Source: Sycobia sp. Sy_11
Taxonomy: Eukaryota; Arthropoda; Insecta; Hymenoptera; Epichrysomallidae
Reading direction: 5' to 3'
Assembly: GCA_018907035.1 (NCBI GenBank)
Contig: JACCIC010000097.1
Location: forward strand, 1,784,501 to 1,848,500
Length of the DNA stretch: 64,000 bases
A program made the position numbers and the translations under genes. Positions 58,130 to 64,000 of this stretch are shown here, in pieces; the stretch's first letter is position 1, and each line of letters opens with the position of its first letter. The notes beneath the pieces are model-generated. The model was given only the letters and a program-made list of their open reading frames with translations, made no database searches and had not been told where the DNA came from.

Positions 58130-58637
58130 GAGAGCTCTCAGAATACGTCCAAATAGAGTAATAAATTGTTCTAAATTCAAAATATTCGTTAAAAAATCAA
58201 CTTCCAATAACATAGAATATAAGAATACTTTGTTCCAAATTAAAATTTCAATCACTTTCAAATCCATATTTGAATTTCAAATGGCATTGAATATAGAAAT
58301 TCTTGTTTCAAAAATGAAATTGCAATTATTATTAAAGTCCAAACTCAAATTTCAAATCGCATCGAATATAGAAAATCTTGTTTCAAAAATAAAATTCTAA
58401 TCTTATTAAAATTCTTAACTTAAATTTCAAATCACATCTCATCTGGGGATTCTTTATTCGACATTAAATTGCCATTGCAACAGAATTCAAAATATTCGTT
58501 AAAAAACAAACTTCAAATAGCAAAGTATATAGAAAATCTTTGTTCCAAATGAAAATTTCAAACACTTTAAAATGCAAATTTGAATTTCAAATCCCATCGA
58601 ATATAGAAATTCTTGTTTCAAAAATAAAATTTCAATC
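58130..58637 (+). repeat. Satellite-like tandem array, left part
   Basis: Subunits of about 75-78 bp with phrases TTCAAATCGCATCGAATATA, GAAATTCTTGTTTCAAAAAT and AAAATTTCAATC. A higher-order period of about 310 bp is set by ATTCAAAATATTCGTTAAAA at 58175 and 58485, i.e. about four subunits. The array stops at the poly(A) end of a LINE and resumes near 61423. Confidence 0.8.
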
Positions 58638-59090
58638 TTACTTTTTTTTCATTTATTGGCCTTTCAAATCACATACATGACTTATATCAGCCATATGTTA
58701 GGATGGTTCGTTTGGGCGTAATTTATTGGTCAGGATTTTGGTAAAATAAAACACAACAAACACCTTTATATTTTCTTTTAAATTAACAAAGCTATATTAC
58801 TTGGTATTACAAGATCTTCCTCTAAATTTTATGTGATATTCTCTCACTTGTATTACACAATGTCTCTAAACAAACTTAGCTGCGCACATGCGCCCCGATC
58901 AACATTCGATCGTCACCAGAATAATTCTGACGCACTTTGTCGATTCGCTGAGCTTATGCCCTTTGGTCCGTCCTTAATTACCTCTACCTGTTCCGACTTG
59001 CATAATTACCAAATTCCTTTGGCCATCTGCGCACGGTCTCTCACTCGGCCCTTACATTCGAATACACACGTGTACGGTTACATCAATATT

Positions 59091-59094
<4 letters not shown>

Positions 59095-59148
<54 letters not shown>
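59095..59148. repeat. (TA)n microsatellite in the LINE 3' region
   Basis: TA run of about 26 units within the LINE's 3' untranslated region. Confidence 0.92.
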
Positions 59149-59149
<1 letters not shown>

Positions 59150-59314
59150 CTCAAATCTGCCGTTAGTCCGCCTTTTATTTCTAACACATACAATACATGT
59201 AGCTGAATACATTTGTAATAGAATAATACAATACTTACATTTATATGGATAACCGCATTTATTTAGTACTATTTGGCTCTTATATTATCATATCGTTGTG
59301 AATTTATTTACACC

Positions 59315-60027
59315 ATTAACGTACTTTGTTTTAAGAATTGCAGCATTATTAGCTTACAGGCTAATATACTCGGTTCTTTGATCAGTGTTTCTATATTAAT
59401 AGGAGGAGAGTATTGAGGTGTCGCACGACCTTTTAGTAGTTAACATCTGTATTTCGTGTATAATTTGCAATCCCAGAAAACGTGATCTATATATTTGTTG
59501 AGCGAGCCGCATCTACACTCTGAGGTTCGGAATGAATGAACATAGTATTCGTGCACGAATGAATATAGTATTCGTGCCAGAGAAGATACCAAATAGTAAT
59601 GGTTTGCGCGTTCCTGGTTTACAGTAACCATACTATCTCGCGCAAATTCTTTAGCAGTAAACCATGGGATTTTCATTAGTTCTTTGTAATATTGTTGAAC
59701 GTACATTGTTCCTGTAGTGCAGTTTCTTATGGTGTCAACAGTGCTCAACTGAGATGCCAATTTTATTTGGTTAAGTACGTCCATGGCCGATAGTTTAATT
59801 ATATCTCGGTTCTTACTATTTGCAGCTCATTTAGCAAGTTTGTCAACGTGTTCATTTCCTATAATTCCACAGTGTACAGGAATCTAGTAAAATTTTATAT
59901 TAAATTAGGAATTTTTGTTAAATCTAATATATATTTTTTAATTTATTCTATGATATACCCGTTCACATTTTTAGTGTTTCTTGTCTTTGTAAAGCTTCTT
60001 GTAGCACACAGTGACTCGCTGTATATA
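59315..60027 (-). pseudogene. LINE ORF2 C-terminus: RNase H end and zinc-finger-like tail
   Basis: The minus frame 59440-59784 reads IPWFTAKEFARDSMVTVNQE, RANHYYLVSSLARILYSF, then CRCGSLNKYIDHVFWDCKLY, the C-x-C-(x)-H-x-C pattern at the end of I/Jockey-group ORF2. Upstream of it IPVHCGIIGNEHVDKLAK with a stop is the RNase H 'HxGI.GNE..D.LAK' motif, and SESL...NTKNVNGYIIE precedes that. Downstream the frame continues with SLIKEPSILACK-like sequence (TLIKEPSILACKLIMLQFLK). Stops and shifts show decay. Confidence 0.75.
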
Positions 60028-61301
60028 CGAGGGTGGATTGATAAGTTTCCGGCCTGACCAAGAATGGCACCACTAGGCCTACCTTGAAGTGGCGTTCTAT
60101 AGTACCATCCTTAGATAGCTTGTAGCTATAGTTTCAGTTCGGTCGCCATGTTAGTTTAGGTTTGAGAGGACGCTGATCAAGACGCCTCTGTGTTTTTCGT
60201 AAAAAAGAAAAAGCTGGAAAATTGTGCTGCCATCAAATACTTTTATTTGAAGGGGTTAAAGCTGAAGGAAATTAAAGAAGAGATGGACTCAAAACTGGGG
60301 ACATCCTCCCCATCATATTCATACGTTAAGCAGTGGGTTTCCAAGTTTAAAAAGGGTCGTGTGAGTACCTCTGATGAGCCTCGCTCAGGATAGTACAACT
60401 CTAGATATGATCAAAAAAATTCATCATATACTATTGAAAGACCGCATATTAAAAGTGCGTGAGATAGCTAAGACCTGTAAGATGTCATATAAAAGTGTAC
60501 AAAATATTTTGCACCAACATTTGTATATGGAAAAGCTCTGTGCAAGATGGGTGCCCTGTTTACTAACAGTCGACCTAAAATTTATTCGAAAGAATATTTC
60601 TACCGCCAATTTTTCGTTGTATAAGCGTAACCCAAGCGAATTTTTGAGTCGATTCGTAACCGTTGACGAAACTTGGGTCCACCACTACACTCCTGAAACT
60701 AAACCACAGTCTAAATAGTGGATTGGACGAGGGAAACCAACTCCAAAGAAGGCAAAAACAAATTTTTCGGCGATCAAGGTTATGACTACTGTTTTTTGGG
60801 ATGCAAGAGTTATTATATACATTGATTATCTTGAAAAAGGTAAAACTATCACTGCTCAATAGTACGCACACTTATTGCAACGTTTAAGCCACGAAGTGAA
60901 AATTAAACGACCTCATCTGGCGAAGAAAAAATCTTGTTTCATCACGATAACGCACCAGCCCACACGTCAATCGTTGCGCTGGCTAAAATCAACGATCTGA
61001 AGATTAAATTTATGCCGCACCCTCCTTACTCTCAAGACCTAGCCCCGAGTGACTATTATCTGTTTCCTAACCTCAAAAAATGCCTTGGCGGTAAGAGATT
61101 TGCGGACAATGAAGAAGTATTCGCAGTTGTAAATGGATATTTTGAGGAGCTTGACGATCAGTCTATAGAGATGGCATTACTAGACTAGAACACTGCTATG
61201 AGAAATGTATCAGTCTTAGAGGAGATTATATTGAGAAATAAAAAAAATCTTAAAAACGCTGTTTTTCTTGGTCAGGCCGGAAACTTATCAGTCTACCCTC
61301 G
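60028..61301 (+). mobile_element. Full-length mariner inserted in the LINE (1274 bp)
   Basis: Flanked by TA (60026-60027, 61302-61303). Inverted ends: CGAGGGTGGATTGATAAGTT and, reversed, CGAGGGTAGACTGATAAGTT, both continuing TCCGGCCTGACCAAGAA. The same ends occur on the deleted copy at 63147-63749. Confidence 0.92.
60190..61240 (+). pseudogene. Mariner transposase pseudogene in the LINE-nested element
   Basis: N-terminal helix-turn-helix: AAIKYFYLKGLKLKEIKEEM and YVKQWVSKFKKGRVSTSDEP. A frame change near 60390 leads to MIKKIHHILLKDRILKVREI, KMSYKSVQNILHQHLYMEKL and CARWVP. Catalytic blocks are TVDETWVHHYTPETK, HHDNAPAHTSIVAL and YSQDLAPSDYYLF: all three Asp are retained. TAG codons at 60716 and near 60860, a frameshift near 60925 and another near 61185 inactivate it. 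The end, ISLRGDYIEK-like, is near 61240. Confidence 0.88.
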
Positions 61302-61412
61302 TATTTATGTTTCGATGTTTAAATTTTAGTGCCAGAGTTATGGCATCATTTATTGCGATACTTTCACGCCACGCATAGCACTTGTAAGCTGTTGCATCTT
61401 ATTCAAAAATAC
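61302..61412 (-). pseudogene. LINE RNase H domain start, separated by mariner
   Basis: Minus frame: DATAYKCYAWRESIAINDAI then TLALKFKHRNIN, matching the 'A...YAI..AI.LALK.KHKNI' segment of LINE RNase H. The coding sense is interrupted at the TA where the mariner is inserted and resumes at 60027 in the same register once one TA is removed. Confidence 0.65.
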
Positions 61413-61422
61413 AATTTCAATC

Positions 61423-61715
61423 GCAGCAAGAGCAAGTTAAAATTCCAAGTCCCATCTCATATGGGAATTCTTTAATCTAAATTCACATTTCCATTGGAAC
61501 ACAATTCAAAATATTCATTAAAGAACAAAATTCAGGTAGCATAGAATATAGGAATTCTTTGTTCCAAATTAAAATTTCAATTACTTTAAAAGCCATATTT
61601 GACTTTCTAATCGAATCGACGATAGAAATTCTTGTTTCAAAAATAAAATTTTAATGATTATTAAAATCCAAACTCAAATTTTAAATTGAGTCGAATACAG
61701 AAATATATTTTTATA
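61423..61715 (+). repeat. Satellite-like tandem array, right part
   Basis: Same phrases as 58130-58637: CACAATTCAAAATATTCATT at about 61501, GAAATTCTTGTTTCAAAAAT, and CCAAACTCAAATTTTAAAT. The distance from the last 310 bp landmark, after removing the LINE, is about 234 bp, i.e. about one subunit short of the period. Confidence 0.75.
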
Positions 61716-61751
61716 AATTCATCTTTGAGTCTCATTTATATCAATAAAATA

Positions 61752-61772
61752 CACACACACACACACACACAC
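61752..61772. repeat. (AC)n microsatellite
   Basis: ACACAC run of about ten units. Confidence 0.9.
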
Positions 61773-61789
61773 TCCGGCAGATTGACACA

Positions 61790-61935
61790 AACACGGATGT
61801 AATAATTTACATATGCTTTATTGATAAACACATCGTAGACCTCCGTCGCTGATTAGCACCGATATTAGTATAATAGTAAGTATAAATAGAAGTATAAATA
61901 GAGCAAAGTTCAATCACATAATAAAAAAAGGCCGT
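61790..61935 (-). repeat. Dispersed repeat family, copy D (minus strand)
   Basis: Reversed: TTTGCTCTATTTATACTTC, then ATATCGGTGCTAATCAGCG, ACGGAGGTCTACGATGTG, TTTATCAATAAAGCATATGT and AAATTATTACA. The core is identical to copy C. The upstream part has a short internal duplication of TATTTATACTT. Confidence 0.78.
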
Positions 61936-62467
61936 TCATACTTTAACAGTTTTTTTAATCACTGATGAGGGAATAATACGATATACCAATACTTAAGATT
62001 TAGAACAGGTTATAGTACAGATTTGGATCCCTTGATTTAGAAATGTTTTGTTTCAAAATACCGGTAGATCTAGTTCCTTTTATAATTGATTTTTCATTTA
62101 ATTAATTTTTAATATGTTCAGTTAGAGGCAGTGACGCATGGCTATTGAGATATCTAAGAAGCTGGCGTGCTTTAACTGATAAATAAATAGGCCTATTATA
62201 TACCCAGTCTCAGACGAATATAAATTCGTAGTGTACTTGTGTTAAGTATTTATTTTTCCTTTTGTCTGTCTTTTTTCTATTTTTCTCTGTTTATAATGTG
62301 TTTTTTGTTTTTTTAAATTTAATGGTCAATCATATTTATATTTATTATTATTTTTTAAACTTTCTGGTTAGAAAGGAAAATTTTGTATATATTAGAAGGC
62401 CAACTTTGTTTCCGAACTTTTTTAGCGGAAAATGGATATTTATGATGAAAAATGGATACACGTTAGC
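61936..62467. other. AT-rich spacer, no gene seen
   Basis: No protein-like frame. A 69-codon Phe/Tyr-rich frame at 62262-62471 has no motif and overlaps the mariner scrap. Confidence 0.55.
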
Positions 62468-62521
62468 TTAATCCAAATATTTTCCGTCATTTTCTACTAC
62501 TTTTTCCCATCTGTCTGGTAA
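62468..62521 (-). pseudogene. Mariner transposase C-terminal scrap
   Basis: The minus strand reads LPDRWEKVVENDGKYLD followed by TAA, the conserved end of mariner transposases (compare LPERWKKVVASDGQYFQ at 16.0 kb). About 18 codons remain; the upstream sequence is not recognisable. Confidence 0.65.
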
Positions 62522-63096
62522 TATGGCGATACCGTGTTAAAAGACCAATGGCGGTTTTGAGGCCATCTTATAAAATAACACGGGTATTAAAATTAGCTAT
62601 TAAATTATAAACAATTTCAATTTTTGTTGCATGATATTTAAATCTGAATATCAGCTACGATACTTTTTATGCAAATATAAAATATAGATTGAGTCCACTT
62701 AAATAAAATACAAAATGCCTTTAATTGTATTTAAAATAATTTCACATCGAAATTACAAATAGGCTATTTTATATATCAGTACTTCTAATTAAGAGTGCTT
62801 CATATCTAGATCCAAGCGCCCCGATGAAATATTGCAATGGTATTGAGTATGTATAACTCGTAGAATCCCTCTAGAATTCAATAAAGAATCTAATGAATTT
62901 TATTTCATATTTCTATACATGGAATTGAGGAAGTAAAACAAAATCTACAATTTTATTATGGTTTTATGCTAACTGTTAATCCTGTAGATAAAAATGTGAA
63001 TATTTTAATTTCTGATTTTTTGAAGAGGTGACGCTGAAAGAAATGTTGAATGTTGTACAAAATCAAATAATGAATTATAAACACTGATGCAGTCAA
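62522..63096. other. AT-rich spacer, no gene seen
   Basis: No protein-like frame or named repeat in this stretch. Confidence 0.55.

Positions 63097-63144
<48 letters not shown>
63097..63144. repeat. (TA)n microsatellite abutting a mariner
   Basis: TA run of about 23 units; the deleted mariner starts within a few bases of its end. Confidence 0.93.
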
Positions 63145-63146
<2 letters not shown>

Positions 63147-63148
<2 letters not shown>

Positions 63149-63749
63149 AGGGTGGATTGATAAGTTTCCGGCCTGACCAAGAAAAACAGCGTTTTTAAGA
63201 TTTTTGTTTATTTTTCAATATAATCTCCTCCAAGACTGATACATTTCTCATAGCAGTGTTCAAGTCTAGTAATGCCATCTCTATAGACTAATTCATTAAG
63301 CTCCTCAAAATATCCATTTACAGCTTCGATTACTTCTTCATTGTACGCAAATCTCTTACGGCCAAGCCATTTTTTGAGCTTAGGAAACAGATAATAGTCA
63401 CTCGGGGCTAGGTCTGGAGAGTAGGAAGGGTGCGGCACCAATTCAAACTTCAGATCCTTGATTTTAGCCATAGCAACGATTGACATATGCGCTGGTCCGT
63501 TATTGTGATGAAACAAGATTTTTTTCTTCGCCAGATGAGGTCGTTTAATTTTCACTTCGAGGATCAACGTTGCAATAAGTCTGCGTAGTATTAACCAGTG
63601 ATAGTTTTACCCTTTTCAAGGTAATTAATGTATATAATACCTCTTAATAGCTACAAGCTATTTAAGGATGGTACTATAGAACGCCACCTCAAGGTAGGCC
63701 TAGTGGCGCCATCCCTTGGTCAGGCCGGAAACTTATCAATCCACCCTCG
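63147..63749 (-). mobile_element. Internally deleted mariner (~600 bp)
   Basis: Both ends match the 60.0 kb element (AGGGTGGATTGATAAGTTTC and, reversed at the other end, CGAGGGTGGATTGATAAGTT). The 5' untranslated part is kept (reversed: CTAGGCCTACCTTGAGGTGG, TAGCTTGTAGCTATT), then joins directly to the middle of the transposase near 63650. About 670 bp coding for the DNA-binding half and first catalytic Asp are gone. Confidence 0.88.
63208..63567 (-). pseudogene. Mariner transposase C-terminal half in the deleted copy
   Basis: The minus frame of 119 codons reads KIKRPHLAKKKILFHHNNGP, AHMSIVAMAKIKDLKFELV, PSYSPDLAPSDYYLFPKLKK and ends EKCISLGGDYIEK. The second catalytic Asp (HHDN) is Asn here. 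No stop within the kept part, so the deletion is recent relative to other decay, or the frame survived by chance. Confidence 0.82.
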
Positions 63750-63826
63750 TATGTAAAAAATATATAAATTATATTTCATTCAGGAATAAGAGAGAAAAAT
63801 TCATTGGATATATTAGATTAGATATA

Positions 63827-64000
63827 TTAGGTTGTCAAATAACTCCCTTCCGCCTTTTGGTCTTATGGCTATATACAAAGCGCTACAGAGCTCGTATCTG
63901 ACAATAATATACATCATTCGAAAGGTCTTAATATAACGTACAAAACGACGCTATACATGATTAATTTGGATATTGTGTTCAAAAGTTATAGATGTTTAAA
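63827..64000. mobile_element. Start of another mariner, running off the window
   Basis: A TA followed by TTAGGTTGTCAAATAACTCC and CTTCCGCCTTTTGGTCTTAT. The tip matches those at 44981 and 45844 (AGGTTGTCAAATATCTCCC). Beyond ~40 bp similarity is weaker but includes a shared GC..TACAG phrase. The element's other end lies outside the window. Confidence 0.6.

Larger units (their letters stand above)
58638..61412 (-). mobile_element. 5'-truncated LINE (I/R1/Jockey-like group) carrying a nested mariner
   Basis: Minus strand, 5' to 3': RNase H domain start (61412-61302), mariner insertion (60028-61301), rest of RNase H and C-terminal Cys motif (60027-59440), a tail and ~0.7 kb of 3' untranslated sequence with AATAAA and an eight-A tail ending near 58642. 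Satellite sequence lies on both sides, and AATTTCAATC occurs at both junctions (58628-58637, 61413-61422), a possible target duplication. 5' truncation is normal for LINE insertions. Confidence 0.72.

Noticed and set aside
1..64000. CRISPR arrays, rRNA or tRNA genes, bacterial operons
   Set aside because: No regularly spaced identical repeats with unique spacers, no rRNA-like sequence, and no tRNA cloverleaf that I could convince myself of; tRNA detection by eye is limited.

Overview
The window reads as arthropod, most likely hymenopteran (ant-like), nuclear DNA. It is strongly AT-rich with GC-rich islands, it holds many mariner-family elements of several lineages, and it also carries a Penelope-like element, Ty3/gypsy and BEL/Pao remnants, a LINE 3' fragment and a Polinton-like DNA polymerase B remnant. 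The organism call is inference; no host marker gene was found. There is no bacterial-style operon, CRISPR array or rRNA, and I recognise no tRNA. Nearly every recognisable protein belongs to a transposable element, and nearly all are broken. The exceptions are one mariner transposase with an uninterrupted reading frame and paired terminal repeats, and a Penelope-like element with a single in-frame stop.

Layout. 1-8.1 kb: AT-rich DNA with no gene, a compound CA/GA microsatellite and one copy (A) of a dispersed repeat. 8.5-11.9 kb: mariner and Tc1 remnants, a retroelement RNA-binding ORF1-like fragment, and a decayed two-exon gene-like stretch. 12.6-16.1 kb: an insect mobile-element protein fragment (minus strand), a Polinton-type PolB N-terminal remnant (plus strand), and a complete 1288 bp mariner sitting at the end of the PolB homology. 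17.6-18.9 kb: a full-length dead mariner. 19.0-22.8 kb: a complete Penelope-like element with 14 bp target duplications, an inverted pseudo-LTR at the left, RT plus GIY-YIG coding, and hammerhead ribozyme motifs in both pseudo-LTRs. 24.4-33.4 kb: two LTR-like copies of one family lying on either side of a degraded gypsy element (A). 33.4-39.3 kb: low-complexity DNA, tandem repeats, a GC-rich GA-rich island and dispersed-repeat copies B and C. 39.4-49.5 kb: a minus-strand gypsy remnant (B), a mariner, a BEL/Pao gag with leader repeats, and a third gypsy (C) whose 5' part holds two mariner remnants. 49.5-57.4 kb: a fold-back element, several (TA)n tracts, a diverged LTR, a mariner scrap, and a near-complete LTR with a primer-binding-site-like motif. 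57.4-64 kb: a second ORF1-like fragment, a satellite array split by a 5'-truncated LINE that is itself split by a mariner, repeat copy D, an internally deleted mariner, and the start of another mariner at the window edge.

The 'genes' therefore do not form a pathway. The window is a nested archive of insertions whose order can be read in places, such as satellite, then LINE, then mariner. The observations most worth following are the Penelope-like element with its ribozyme cores, the four-copy dispersed repeat, the nested satellite/LINE/mariner block, and a 28 bp perfect palindrome that looks like a one-step template-switch mutation.
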